Part shown: positions 9,859-18,486 of the stretch, piece by piece | How positions within the stretch are numbered: position 1 is the stretch's first letter | Layout: each line of letters starts with the position of its first letter | Assembly: GCF_900112285.1 (NCBI RefSeq) | Contig: NZ_FOKZ01000004.1 | Location: forward strand, 207,443-271,442 | Source: Polaromonas sp. OV174 | GTDB taxonomy: Bacteria; Pseudomonadota; Gammaproteobacteria; Burkholderiales; Burkholderiaceae_C | Direction of reading: 5' to 3' | Length of the DNA stretch: 64,000 nt | Position numbers and translations under genes: made by a program | Notes under the pieces: generated by a model | Told to the model about the DNA's origin: nothing | The model's input: the letters and a program-made list of their open reading frames with translations, nothing else | Databases searched by the model: none

Positions 9859-9908
9859 AGCCATTAGCCCAATAAGGGTGGGCGCTACCAGCTCCTTATT
9901 TGATAGCT
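9859..9908 (-). repeat. R repeat, copy 3
   Basis: Reverse-oriented copy. On the minus strand it reads AGCTATCAAATAAGGAGCTGG, TAGCGCCCACC and TTGGGCTAATGGC. It lies between the ketopantoate reductase start and radA. Confidence 0.75.
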
Positions 9909-10055
9909 GACGCGCCACACTGCCGAGCTCAACACGACGGCTGCAATCGCCATTTTCCCCGCAAGCCGGCCGCTTGTGGCGGCTTTTCGGCCGGAGCCAG
10001 TGGCCCGCTGCAGCCAGGCCCCAGCCTGGACGTGGCGGGTCAATACACTAGGCCC

Positions 10056-11432
10056 ATGGCCAAAGAAAAAACGATTTACACCTGTACCGAATGCGGCGGC
10101 ATCAGCCCCAAGTGGCTGGGCAAATGCCCGCATTGCAACGCCTGGAACACGCTGATCGAGTCGGTGGCCGAGAGCGCTGCCGGCAAAAACCGCTACAGCA
10201 CGCAGTTCCAGTCGCTGGCCAAGGCCTCGGAAGTCACGGCGCTGGCCAATATCGACGCCACCGACATGACGCGCACGCCGACCGGGCATGAGGAGCTGGA
10301 CCGGGTGCTGGGCGGCGGCATCGTCGAGGGCGGGGTGGTGCTGATAGGCGGCGACCCGGGCATAGGCAAATCCACCTTGCTGCTGCAGGCGTTGGACTCG
10401 TTGCAGCGCTCGGGGCTGAACACGCTTTATGTGACGGGCGAGGAAAGCGGCGCCCAGGTGGCGCTGCGGGCACGCCGGCTCGGTCTCGACGGCTCGCAGG
10501 TCGCGGTGATGGCGGAGATTCAACTCGACAAAATCCTCGCCACGCTGCAGGAGCAGCAACCCGCCGTGGCGGTGATCGACTCGATACAGACGGTGTATTC
10601 CGACCAGCTGACATCGGCTCCGGGTTCGGTGGCGCAGGTGCGCGAATGCGCCGCCCACCTGACGCGCGCCGCCAAGTCCAGCGGCGTGTGCATCGTGCTG
10701 GTCGGCCACGTCACCAAGGATGGGGCGCTGGCCGGCCCGCGCGTGCTGGAACACATGGTCGATACCGTGCTGTATTTCGAGGGCGACACGCATTCGAGCT
10801 TTCGCCTGGTGCGCGCCATCAAGAACCGCTTTGGCGCGGTCAATGAAATCGGCGTCTTCGCCATGACCGAAAAAGGCCTGAAGGGCGTCAGCAACCCCAG
10901 CGCCATGTTTTTGAGCCAGCACAGCGAACCGGTGCCCGGCAGCTGCGTGATGGTGACGCTGGAGGGCACGCGTCCGCTGCTGGTGGAAATCCAGGCGCTG
11001 GTCGATGACGGCGGACCCAATCCGCGCCGCCTCAGTGTCGGCCTGGACCGCGACCGTCTCGCCATGCTGCTGGCCGTGCTGCATCGCCACGCCGGTGTGG
11101 CCTGCATGGACCAGGACGTGTTTGTCAACGCGGTGGGCGGCGTGCGCATTAGCGAGCCGGCGGCCGATCTGGCGGTGATGCTGGCGATCACCTCCAGCCT
11201 GCGCGGCAAGCCGCTGCCCAAGGGCTTTTTGGCCTTTGGCGAGGTCGGGCTGGCCGGCGAAGTGCGGCCGGCGCCGCGTGGCCAGGAGCGCCTGAAGGAG
11301 GCGGCCAAGCTGGGCTTTAGCGTGGCGGTGGTGCCCAAGGCCAATGTGCCCAAGAAGCCGATCGAGGGCCTGACCATACATCCGGTCGAGCGTATAGAGC
11401 AGGCGCTGGATTTGTTGCGCAGCCTGGACTGA
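10056..11432 (+). CDS. radA: DNA repair protein RadA
   Basis: 458 residues, the normal RadA length. In order: a four-cysteine zinc finger (C10, C13, C24, C27), a RecA-like ATPase with Walker A GGDPGIGKST (about 98-107), the RadA signature KNRFGAVNEIGVF (about 260-272), and a Lon-protease-like C-terminal domain. RadA is a branch-migration helicase in recombination and repair. The start at 10056 yields the standard opening AKEKTIYTCTECG. A phosphoesterase gene follows by 20 bp. Confidence 0.96.
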   Translation: MAKEKTIYTCTECGGISPKWLGKCPHCNAWNTLIESVAESAAGKNRYSTQFQSLAKASEVTALANIDATDMTRTPTGHEELDRVLGGGIVEGGVVLIGGDPGIGKSTLLLQALDSLQRSGLNTLYVTGEESGAQVALRARRLGLDGSQVAVMAEIQLDKILATLQEQQPAVAVIDSIQTVYSDQLTSAPGSVAQVRECAAHLTRAAKSSGVCIVLVGHVTKDGALAGPRVLEHMVDTVLYFEGDTHSSFRLVRAIKNRFGAVNEIGVFAMTEKGLKGVSNPSAMFLSQHSEPVPGSCVMVTLEGTRPLLVEIQALVDDGGPNPRRLSVGLDRDRLAMLLAVLHRHAGVACMDQDVFVNAVGGVRISEPAADLAVMLAITSSLRGKPLPKGFLAFGEVGLAGEVRPAPRGQERLKEAAKLGFSVAVVPKANVPKKPIEGLTIHPVERIEQALDLLRSLD

Positions 11433-11452
11433 GGCGTTGCACAATCAAGCTC

Positions 11453-12241
11453 ATGAAACTCGCCGTCATTTCCGACATTCACGGCAACCTGCTGGCGCTT
11501 GAGGCCGTGCTGGCCGACATTGCCGGGCTGGGCGTTGACCAGACCGTGAACCTGGGCGACATCCTGAGCGGCCCGCTGCAACCCGTGGAAACGGCCGAGC
11601 TGTTGATGGCCCGCGATTTCATCACCATTCGCGGCAACCATGAGCGCCAGGTGCTGGACCTGCTGGACCAGGGCCAGCATCTCGACCCACTCGGCACCGA
11701 CGGCTACACCGCTGGCCAGTTGACGTCGGCGCAGGTGGCGTGGATCAGGGCGCTGCCCGCGCGCCTGGAGTTGGCGGGCGGCGATGTCCTGCTGTGCCAC
11801 GGAACGCCCGACAGCGACCTCATTTACTGGATGGAAACCACGCTTCCCGGTTTCCCTGACGCGCATCCGACGGGTATCCGGCCCGCGACCGCCGAAGAAG
11901 TGTTGCTGCGGTTTGGCGACGCGAGCCCCCAGGCGCACTCGCTCATCCTTTGCGGCCACACCCATGTGCCGCGCATGGCCCAGTGCGGCCACTCGCTGGT
12001 CGTCAATCCCGGCAGCGTCGGCCTGCCGGCCTATGACGACGACCATCCCTACCGGCATGTGGTGGAAAACGGCGCGCCGCACGCGCGCTACGCGGTGGTG
12101 GAGAAAACAGTGCAGGGCTGGCGGGTGGACTTGCGCGCCGTGCCCTACGACCACATGGCGGCAGCCAAAGCGGCACTCGGCCGCGGGCGTGCCGACTGGG
12201 CGCATGCCCTGGCGACCGGTTGGGCCAGGCGCGGCGGCTGA
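11453..12241 (+). CDS. Calcineurin-like metallophosphoesterase
   Basis: 262 residues. All metal-binding motifs are present: SDIHGN near the N-terminus, NLGDILSGP, IRGNHERQ, LLCHGTPDSD and CGHTHVPRM. Members cleave phosphodiesters or phosphoprotein and nucleotide substrates with a di-metal centre; the substrate here is unknown. It starts 20 bp after radA and is probably co-transcribed. Confidence 0.9.
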   Translation: MKLAVISDIHGNLLALEAVLADIAGLGVDQTVNLGDILSGPLQPVETAELLMARDFITIRGNHERQVLDLLDQGQHLDPLGTDGYTAGQLTSAQVAWIRALPARLELAGGDVLLCHGTPDSDLIYWMETTLPGFPDAHPTGIRPATAEEVLLRFGDASPQAHSLILCGHTHVPRMAQCGHSLVVNPGSVGLPAYDDDHPYRHVVENGAPHARYAVVEKTVQGWRVDLRAVPYDHMAAAKAALGRGRADWAHALATGWARRGG

Positions 12242-12246
12242 CCAGG

Positions 12247-12303
12247 TGCTATTGAAAACATAGCTGTTTGCGCTAACCCCTATTGGGTTGCAGGCCTTTT
12301 TTC
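12247..12303 (+). repeat. R repeat, copy 4
   Basis: Forward copy: GCTATTGAAAACATAGC core, TTTGCGCT, and TTGGGTTGCAGGCC. The end of the repeat overlaps a GGCCTTTTT/AAAAAGGCC inverted repeat (12293-12314) with no T-run after it. Confidence 0.8.
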
Positions 12304-12412
12304 TTTAAAAAGGCCGCCATGTGATGCCTGCCAACCCTTCCCGGCGGCTTTTTCATGTGGGCTACGCACTCCCCACAGCGCCGCGCTGCGCCGGGGCTGC
12401 GAAAATAAGATC

Positions 12413-12826
12413 ATGAACTTTCAAAAATTCTTTGTTCCCATCGCCGGTCTCGCGGCGGTGCTGCTGGCCTATCGTTTTTATGGCTGGATCGGTGTGGCCG
12501 GGGTGGTCACGGCTCTGGTGATGTGGATGCTGCTGCATTTCACCCGCATGATGCAAGTCCTCAAGCGCGCGGCCAACCGGCCCATCGGCTATGTGGACAG
12601 CGCCGTCATGCTCAACGCCAAGCTCAAGCCCGGCATGACCTTGCTGCATGTGGTCGCCATGACCCGCGCGCTCGGCAAACTGCAGACGGAAAAAGACGCG
12701 CAGCCCGAAATCTTTCGCTGGACCGACGGCACCGAGTCCCACGTGACCTGCACCTTTGTCGGCGGCAAGCTGGCGCACCACGAGCTTTTCCGCCCGGCGC
12801 CAAGCGAGTCCACGCCGGCCCCGTAA
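12413..12826 (+). CDS. Conserved small membrane protein of unknown function
   Basis: 137 residues. Two hydrophobic segments lie at about residues 7-24 and 26-45, followed by a soluble tail that ends FRWTDGTESHVTCTFVGGKLAHHELF. I recognise no catalytic motif. It lies between a phosphoesterase gene and ilvE in a stretch of housekeeping genes. Similar short proteins occur near ilvE in related bacteria, but that is recollection and not shown here. Confidence 0.75.
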   Translation: MNFQKFFVPIAGLAAVLLAYRFYGWIGVAGVVTALVMWMLLHFTRMMQVLKRAANRPIGYVDSAVMLNAKLKPGMTLLHVVAMTRALGKLQTEKDAQPEIFRWTDGTESHVTCTFVGGKLAHHELFRPAPSESTPAP

Positions 12827-12926
12827 AATCGGCCTTTCGGGTTTTGCAGTGCCTGCGCCCGCGCCAGGCGGCGCGGGCCCCGGTGGCGCAAATCTATTCC
12901 ACGACATTCACCACAGGATCAGCATC

Positions 12927-13868
12927 ATGTCCCCAGTAGCACCCTCCATGGCAGACCGCGACGGCAAAATCTGGATGGACGGCCAGATGGTCGAATGGCG
13001 CGACGCCAAAATCCACGTGCTGAGCCACACCCTGCATTACGGTTGCGGCGCTTTTGAGGGCGTGCGCGCCTACAAGACCGACGACGGCAGCACGGCCATC
13101 TTCCGCCTCGAAGAGCACACCGAGCGCCTGTTCAACAGCGCCAAGATCCTGCGCATGAAGATTCCCTTCAGCAAGGAAGAAGTTAACGAAGCCCAAAAGG
13201 CCGTGGTGCGCGACAACAATCTGGAGTCCTGCTACCTGCGTCCGCTGACCTGGATTGGCTCGCAAAAGCTGGGCGTCAGCCCCAAGGGCAACACCATTCA
13301 CCTGATGGTGGCGGCCTGGGCCTGGGGCGCCTACCTGGGCGAAGAGGGCATGAAGCGCGGCATCCGCGTCAAGACCTCCAGCTACACCCGTCACCACGTC
13401 AACATCACCATGACGCAGGCCAAGGCGGTGAGCAACTACAGCAATTCCATTCTGGCGAATATGGAAGCGCTGGATGATGGCTACGACGAAGCGCTGCTGC
13501 TCGATGCCTCGGGCTTCGTCTCCGAAGGCGCGGGCGAGAACGTGTTTGTCGTCAAGGGCGGCGTGGTCTACACCCCCGACCTGTCGGCCGGCGCGCTCAA
13601 CGGCATCACCCGCAACACCGTCATGCACATCTGCAAGGACCTGGGCCTGGAACTGGTGCAAAAGCGCATCACCCGCGACGAGGTCTATATCGCCGATGAG
13701 GCCTTCTTCACCGGCACCGCCGCCGAAGTCACGCCGATCCGCGAGCTCGACCGCCTGGAAATCGGCAGCGGCTCGCGCGGCCCCATCACCGAAAAAATCC
13801 AGAGCGCCTTCTTTGACATCGTCAACGGCCGCAATCCCAAGTACGCCCACTGGCTCGCCAAAGTCTGA
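12927..13868 (+). CDS. ilvE: Branched-chain amino acid aminotransferase
   Basis: 313 residues, fold type IV PLP enzyme that interconverts branched-chain amino acids and 2-oxo acids. The cofactor lysine is about K166 (TQAKAVSNYSNS), and the phosphate-binding SEGAGENVFVV follows. The start at 12927 has AGGA about 10 bases upstream and gives the family opening MADRDGKIWMDG within the first residues. A zinc-finger gene and waaF follow, an order common in Burkholderiales. Confidence 0.95.
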   Translation: MSPVAPSMADRDGKIWMDGQMVEWRDAKIHVLSHTLHYGCGAFEGVRAYKTDDGSTAIFRLEEHTERLFNSAKILRMKIPFSKEEVNEAQKAVVRDNNLESCYLRPLTWIGSQKLGVSPKGNTIHLMVAAWAWGAYLGEEGMKRGIRVKTSSYTRHHVNITMTQAKAVSNYSNSILANMEALDDGYDEALLLDASGFVSEGAGENVFVVKGGVVYTPDLSAGALNGITRNTVMHICKDLGLELVQKRITRDEVYIADEAFFTGTAAEVTPIRELDRLEIGSGSRGPITEKIQSAFFDIVNGRNPKYAHWLAKV

Positions 13869-13889
13869 AGCGCTGACTGAAAGCCGAAT

Positions 13890-14120
13890 ATGAGCACCCC
13901 CACGACGACCACCCATTCCTCCTCTGTCGAACTGCTGGCCTCCGACCTGAACGCTCAGGGCGGCGTCTACTGCCCCAGCCCCAAGGCCGATATGAAGCTG
14001 TGGAATAGCCACCCCAAGGTTTACCTGGACGTGGCGCGCACCGGCCAGGCCAAGTGCCCCTACTGCGGCACGGTTTACGCGCTGAAAGCCGGCGAACACT
14101 TCGGCGCTGGTGGACATTGA
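13890..14120 (+). CDS. CHCC zinc-finger protein
   Basis: 76 residues with the zf-CHCC pattern C28, H41, C56, C59 (GQAKCPYCG). The family resembles the mitochondrial complex I subunit NDUFS6; the role of the bacterial members is unclear. It starts 21 bp after ilvE and should be co-transcribed with it. Confidence 0.9.
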   Translation: MSTPTTTTHSSSVELLASDLNAQGGVYCPSPKADMKLWNSHPKVYLDVARTGQAKCPYCGTVYALKAGEHFGAGGH

Positions 14121-14203
14121 CCCACCCCCGAAGCGGCCTGTGGCCGCTTCCCCCTCAAGGGGGCGCCATCTGCGGCCCGGCAAAGCCGGTTCCGCGCTGG
14201 CCT
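14121..14203. repeat. S repeat, copy 2
   Basis: CCACCCCCGAAGCGGCC, a GGCCTGTGGCC palindrome, CCCCTCAAGGGGG, then GCGGCCCGGCAAAGCCGGTTCCGCG. It fills the gap between the zinc-finger gene and waaF. Confidence 0.7.
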
Positions 14204-14219
14204 TGGAAGGGACGGCCTG

Positions 14220-15215
14220 ATGCCTGAGTCACTGATCATTGCTCCGCAATGGATAGGCGACGCGGTGATGACCGAGCCGCTGCTGCGCCGCCTGCAGGCG
14301 CGCGGCGAACGCCTCACGGTGGGCGCCTTGCCCTGGGTGGCGCCGGTCTACCGCGCCATGCCGCAGGTGGCCGAGGTGATCGAATTTCCCTTTGCCCATG
14401 GCGGCCTGCAATTCAAGGCGCGTCGCGTCATTGCCAAGCGCATGACGGGCCAGTTCGACAAAGCCTACGTGCTGCCCAATTCGCTGAAAAGCGCCTTGCT
14501 GCCTTTTCTGGCCAGCATTCCCCAGCGCATAGGCTATCTGGGCGAGGCGCGCGTCGGCCTGCTCACGCACAGGCTGAAAAATCCCAAGAACAAGCCGCCC
14601 ATGGTGGCGTTTTATTCCGCGTTGAGCGGCGAGGGCGATCTGCAGGACGACCGGCCGCAATTGCACATCGCAGACGCGGATATCACCGCCACGCTGAGCC
14701 AGCTCGGCTTGCAGCGCGGCGCCTTCGTCGTCTTTGCGCCCGGCGCCGAGTTCGGTCCGGCCAAGCGCTGGCCTGCCGCGCATTTCGCCGCGCTGGCCGC
14801 CAAGCTGGACTTGACGGTGGTGCTGCTCGGCTCAGGCAAGGAAGCCGCCCTGTGCGAGGAAATCGCCGGCCCGGTGAACGCGCAGCAGCCTGGCAAATGC
14901 CTCAATCTGGCCGGCAAGACTTCATTGCCGCAGGCCTTGTGCCTGATTGCCGCCAGCCGCAGCACGGTCAGCAACGACTCCGGCCTGATGCATGTGGCCG
15001 CCGCACTGGGCGTGCCGCAGGTGGCGATCTTCGGCTCCTCCAGCCCGCTGCACACGCCGCCGCTGAGCGACAAGGCCACCGTGCTCTGGCTGAAAATCGA
15101 TGCGGCCTATCAGCCGCCGCTGGACTGCGCGCCCTGCTTTGAGCGTGTCTGCCCGCTAGGCCATACGCGCTGCCTCAACGACATCAGCGCCGAGCGGGTG
15201 TTGCGGGCGCTTTAG
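14220..15215 (+). CDS. waaF: ADP-heptose:LPS heptosyltransferase II
   Basis: 331 residues, glycosyltransferase family 9. It adds the second heptose to the lipopolysaccharide inner core. Typical segments are the N-terminal APQWIGDAVMTEPLLRRLQ and the nucleotide-sugar site FVVFAPGAEFGPAKRWP and SNDSGLMHVAAALGVPQVAIFGSSSP. The length and the heptosyltransferase II-specific VLPNSLKSALLPF support waaF over waaC. Confidence 0.92.
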   Translation: MPESLIIAPQWIGDAVMTEPLLRRLQARGERLTVGALPWVAPVYRAMPQVAEVIEFPFAHGGLQFKARRVIAKRMTGQFDKAYVLPNSLKSALLPFLASIPQRIGYLGEARVGLLTHRLKNPKNKPPMVAFYSALSGEGDLQDDRPQLHIADADITATLSQLGLQRGAFVVFAPGAEFGPAKRWPAAHFAALAAKLDLTVVLLGSGKEAALCEEIAGPVNAQQPGKCLNLAGKTSLPQALCLIAASRSTVSNDSGLMHVAAALGVPQVAIFGSSSPLHTPPLSDKATVLWLKIDAAYQPPLDCAPCFERVCPLGHTRCLNDISAERVLRAL

Positions 15216-15230
15216 CCAGCAGCCGCAGTC

Positions 15231-15854
15231 TCAGGCCGGAAACGCCGTGAGCGGCTCAAAGTCCGGCTTGCCCTGGGTGGGCGTCCTGGCCACGTTCATG
15301 ACCCAGCAGACCATCACGAAATAACCCACCAGGGTGGTGAGTTCGACCACGCCCTGCTCACCAAATGACGCCAGCGCTTCGGCATAGGTGGCGTCGCTGC
15401 TGCCGTGCTGCAGCAGTAGCTCAGAGGTGAAATCAAGCGCCACGGCTTCGTCCGCCGCCATGCCGCGCGGCTGCCTGCCCGCAGCGATGGCGTCCAGCGT
15501 GGACTGCTGCACGCCGGCCTGCAGCGCCAGTGGCGCATGCATCAGCCACTCAAACTGGTTGGACACCTGCCGGGCCACGCGGCAGATCACCAGTTCGCGG
15601 ATGCGCGCGTCCAGCAGGCTTTCAAAGCGCAGGTATTCGCCGACCTTGCCGATACGGTTCATGAGCTCGGGGCTGCGCAGCAGTGGAATAAAAGGGCCGA
15701 ATACCGCCTTGCGCGGCCCGGCGATCAGCGCGTCGGCGGCTTCGCGCTGTGCCGGCGACATGGCTTCTAGCGCCATCAGGGGCATGCGTTCCGTGCCGGG
15801 GCTTGAAAAGCCCTGGGCAACCTGGGCGGACGGGATGGCGGCTGTGCTGCTCAT
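15231..15854 (-). CDS. Carboxymuconolactone decarboxylase-family protein
   Basis: 207 residues, all-helical AhpD/CMD type. The central FESLLDARIRELVICRVARQVSNQFEWLMHAP contains the conserved acidic and histidine residues, but the CxxC of the AhpD alkylhydroperoxidases is absent, so a peroxidase role is not supported. AAGGAAG precedes the ATG. The actual reaction is unknown. Confidence 0.85.
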   Translation of the reverse strand: MSSTAAIPSAQVAQGFSSPGTERMPLMALEAMSPAQREAADALIAGPRKAVFGPFIPLLRSPELMNRIGKVGEYLRFESLLDARIRELVICRVARQVSNQFEWLMHAPLALQAGVQQSTLDAIAAGRQPRGMAADEAVALDFTSELLLQHGSSDATYAEALASFGEQGVVELTTLVGYFVMVCWVMNVARTPTQGKPDFEPLTAFPA

Positions 15855-15964
15855 GGCGCTTCCTTATTTCCTTGTGGTGGGCAAAGGCTTTGAGCGTTGC
15901 AAACAGGCCTTGCCTTAGCGCATTATGATGAGCTTGCCCCAACCTTTTTCGGAGTGTCATCACC

Positions 15965-16243
15965 ATGAGCGGTCGAATTCTTGTCACGGCGAGCCTGTTC
16001 GCGCTGGTTTCAGCGGGCGCCGTTGCGGGCGTCTCTGAAACCGCCAGCGCGACGGCGCACAAGGCTTCGGGGGTTGCCACCAAGGTGGAAGGCGCGGTCA
16101 AGCGCGGTGTCGGCAAGGCCGCTGGCGCCGTCGAGCATGGCGGTGCCGTTGCGGGAAAGGCCGTCAACCGTACTGCCGGGAAGCTTGGTTTACCGGCGTC
16201 GGCGGCATCCAGCCCCAGCTTTCCACCCAATCCAAACAGATAG
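15965..16243 (+). CDS. Small exported Ala/Gly/Val-rich protein, unknown
   Basis: 92 residues. A signal peptide is likely (SGRILVTASLFALVSAGAVAG, cut near residue 20-22). The mature part has repeated short units of the type K-A-x-G-V-A, G-V-G-K-A-A-G-A-V and A-V-A-G-K-A-V. These look like a low-complexity amphipathic helix, as in hydrophilic stress or LEA-like proteins. No family is recognised. CGGAG lies about 12 bases before the ATG. Confidence 0.7.
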   Translation: MSGRILVTASLFALVSAGAVAGVSETASATAHKASGVATKVEGAVKRGVGKAAGAVEHGGAVAGKAVNRTAGKLGLPASAASSPSFPPNPNR

Positions 16244-16272
16244 ATAGGGGCCTGGCAAACCGCCATGCAGGC

Positions 16273-16297
16273 AAAAAAAGACCACCTCTCGGTGGTC
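16273..16297 (-). terminator. Intrinsic terminator of the two-component operon
   Basis: On the minus strand a perfect 7-bp stem (GACCACC/GGTGGTC, 16280-16297, 4-base loop) is followed by seven T (16279-16273). It lies 25 bp after the sensor kinase stop. On the plus strand only TTCCC follows the stem, so it would stop the small exported gene weakly. Confidence 0.9.
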
Positions 16298-16321
16298 TTC
16301 CCAATTCATGGTGCCAGGGCC

Positions 16322-17551
16322 TCAGGCCGCCACCGGCAATTCAACAATGAATGAGGCGCCGCCGCCGGGCCGGGCTTCGCAGTGCACCGTGCCGCCGTGG
16401 CGCTCGCTGATGGATTTCACCAGGGCCAGGCCCAGGCCCACGCCGCCTTCGCGCTCGCTGGCGCCGGGCAGGCGATAAAAGGGTTCAAAAATGCGCTCAC
16501 GCTGGGCGGCGGGCACGCCCGGGCCGCGGTCGTGCACCTTGATCACGGCCCTTTGCTGCTTGCCGACGCGAATCTGCGTCAGCTCCAGGCTGATGTCGCC
16601 GCGGCCGTAGCGCCTGGCGTTTTCCAGCAGGTTGCGGATCAGCCGGCGCAGCAGGCGCGGCGAGCCCTGCACCGTCAGGCTGTGGCCGTTGTTGGCCACG
16701 CCCATTCCCAGTTCCTGGCCGCTGGCCTGCTCGGCCTGCAGTTCGGCGTTGACGCGCGAGCACTCCTCGGCGGCCAGCCCGGTCAGGTCCAGGGTCTCAA
16801 AGGGTTCGGCATCGGCCTGCTTGGCATCGAGCCGGCTGGCCAGCAGGATTTCGTCGATCAGCTGGTCGAGCTCATTGATGCTGCGTGCTATTTCCAGGCG
16901 CTGCGGCGAGGCCGGGTCCACGCCCATCAGCTCCAGTCCCATGCGTATGCGCGCCAGCGGTGAGCGCAGCTCGTGTGAGGCATTGGCCAGCAGCGATTTG
17001 TGCGAGTTCATCAGGGATTCGATGCGCTCTGCGGCATGGTTGAAGCGCTCGGCCAGAAAGGCCACCTCGTCGCTGCCACTGGCGTTGACCCGCGCCGACA
17101 GGTCGCCCGCACCCCAGCGCTCGACGCCGCGCTGCAGCGCCTCCAGCCGCAAGGTCAGGCGCCGCATGACGGGGTAGGCGCCCAGCGCCACGGCCAGACC
17201 GACCAGGCCCAGCATCCAGCCAAAACCAAAACCGAAGGGCAGGCGAATCCAGCTGTTGCCGGGCGGGCGTTTCGGCCGGGGCAGCAGCAGGTTCAAGGTC
17301 TGGCCGTCATTGGTGACGACATCAAATTCCAGATCCTCGCCGAGTTTGCGATCCGGCTTGGTTTGCGCCGTGCCTATGACTTCGCCGGCGGCGTTGTGCA
17401 CCAGCACCTCGCGAATGGGCAGTTGCGGCGGGTCCACGCTCAGGCGCCAGGCGGCGCCGACCAGAAAAGTCAGCACCACCACGGTGGCCACCACGGCCAG
17501 CCAGATGCGTACATAAAGATGGGAGGTAAAACGGGCCCACATTTTCAGCAT
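16322..17551 (-). CDS. Sensor histidine kinase
   Basis: 409 residues. Two membrane segments (about 14-35 and 109-128) flank a short periplasmic domain, followed by HAMP (about 130-180), HisKA with phospho-acceptor H193 (LLANASHELRSPLARIRM) and a HATPase domain with DRGPGVP and GVGLGLALVKSI. Its ATG overlaps the response-regulator stop by one base (TGATG). The signal is unknown. The layout resembles CpxA/RstB kinases. Confidence 0.92.
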   Translation of the reverse strand: MLKMWARFTSHLYVRIWLAVVATVVVLTFLVGAAWRLSVDPPQLPIREVLVHNAAGEVIGTAQTKPDRKLGEDLEFDVVTNDGQTLNLLLPRPKRPPGNSWIRLPFGFGFGWMLGLVGLAVALGAYPVMRRLTLRLEALQRGVERWGAGDLSARVNASGSDEVAFLAERFNHAAERIESLMNSHKSLLANASHELRSPLARIRMGLELMGVDPASPQRLEIARSINELDQLIDEILLASRLDAKQADAEPFETLDLTGLAAEECSRVNAELQAEQASGQELGMGVANNGHSLTVQGSPRLLRRLIRNLLENARRYGRGDISLELTQIRVGKQQRAVIKVHDRGPGVPAAQRERIFEPFYRLPGASEREGGVGLGLALVKSISERHGGTVHCEARPGGGASFIVELPVAA

Positions 17552-18267
17552 CAGTCTTGTTGCTTGGCAAAGACATAACCCACGCCGCGCACCGTGAGAA
17601 TGCGTTTCGGGTCCTTGGCGTCCAGTTCGATGGCGCTGCGGATGCGGCCCATGTGCACGTCGATGGAGCGGTCAAAGGCTTCGAGTTCGCGGCCGCGCAC
17701 GGCTTCCATGATCTGGTCCCGGCTGAGCACGCGGCCGGCGCGTTCGGCCAGCGCCACCAGCAGGTCGAACTGGTAAGAGGTCAGCTCGCAGGGCTTGCCC
17801 ATGACAGACACGGTGCGCGCATCGCGGTCGATTTCCAGCGAACCAAAGCGCATCACCTTTTGGCCACCGGCGCTGGCCGCCGTGCTGCTTTCGCCGCCGC
17901 GCCGTAGCACGGCGCGAATGCGGGCCAGCAGCTCGCGCGGCTCAAAGGGCTTGGGCAGGTAGTCGTCGGCGCCGATTTCCAGTCCGACGATGCGGTCCAT
18001 AGGATCGCCCTTGGCGGTCAGCATCAGCACGGCGGTGTGCGCCGTCTCATTGCCCAGGGCCTTGATGCGGCGGCAGACTTCCAGGCCGTCCATGTCGGGC
18101 AGCATCAGGTCCAGAATCACCAGATCTGGCGGGCTGGCCTGCAGCGCGGCCAGGCCGCTGGCGCCATCGGCGGCATGGCTGAAGCCATAACCCGACTGGC
18201 GCAAATATTCACCCACCATGGCGGCCAGGCGGGTGTCGTCTTCGATCATTAAAAGTTGCTGGGTCAT
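17551..18267 (-). CDS. OmpR-family response regulator
   Basis: 238 residues. The receiver domain has D10/D11 and phospho-acceptor D53 (LVILDLMLPDMDG). The C-terminal winged helix contains ELTSYQFDLLVALAERAG and RSIDVHMGRIRSAIE. The start at 18267 has GAGGA about 9 bases upstream. It is the first gene of the operon with the kinase; about 200 bp upstream separate it from the end of the ampG-like gene and should hold the promoter. Confidence 0.94.
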   Translation of the reverse strand: MTQQLLMIEDDTRLAAMVGEYLRQSGYGFSHAADGASGLAALQASPPDLVILDLMLPDMDGLEVCRRIKALGNETAHTAVLMLTAKGDPMDRIVGLEIGADDYLPKPFEPRELLARIRAVLRRGGESSTAASAGGQKVMRFGSLEIDRDARTVSVMGKPCELTSYQFDLLVALAERAGRVLSRDQIMEAVRGRELEAFDRSIDVHMGRIRSAIELDAKDPKRILTVRGVGYVFAKQQD

Positions 18268-18435
18268 GGGCGGGTCCTCGGTTGCGGGCGATGTTCTGTG
18301 GGTTGGCGCATCACCATGAAACGCATGGTGCGCCGGACGCAATAATTGCGCTTGAAGCCGCCGTAAAGTTACGGTAAACCGTGACGGCCAGGCGCCTGCC
18401 AGCCGGCTGGCATAGGGCGCCTAGTTTTTATGAAA

Positions 18436-18486
18436 TGCTATTTAATTAATAGCTGTCAGCGTTTGTTGTTATTGGCTTGCAGGCTT
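18436..18486 (+). repeat. R repeat, copy 5 (covers the ampG-like stop codon)
   Basis: Forward copy with the perfect inverted core GCTATTTAATTAATAGC, then CAGCGTTTG and TTGGCTTGCAGGCTT. It overlaps the last five codons and the stop of the minus-strand transporter gene. Confidence 0.85.

Noticed and set aside
9885..12205. Very long open frames (over 500 codons) on the minus strand opposite radA and the phosphoesterase gene
   Set aside because: They mirror confirmed genes, are rich in His, Gln and Arg as expected for the antisense of GC-rich codons, and match no family.
12894..14183. 429-codon minus-strand frame opposite ilvE
   Set aside because: Antisense of a conserved enzyme gene; no recognisable domain.
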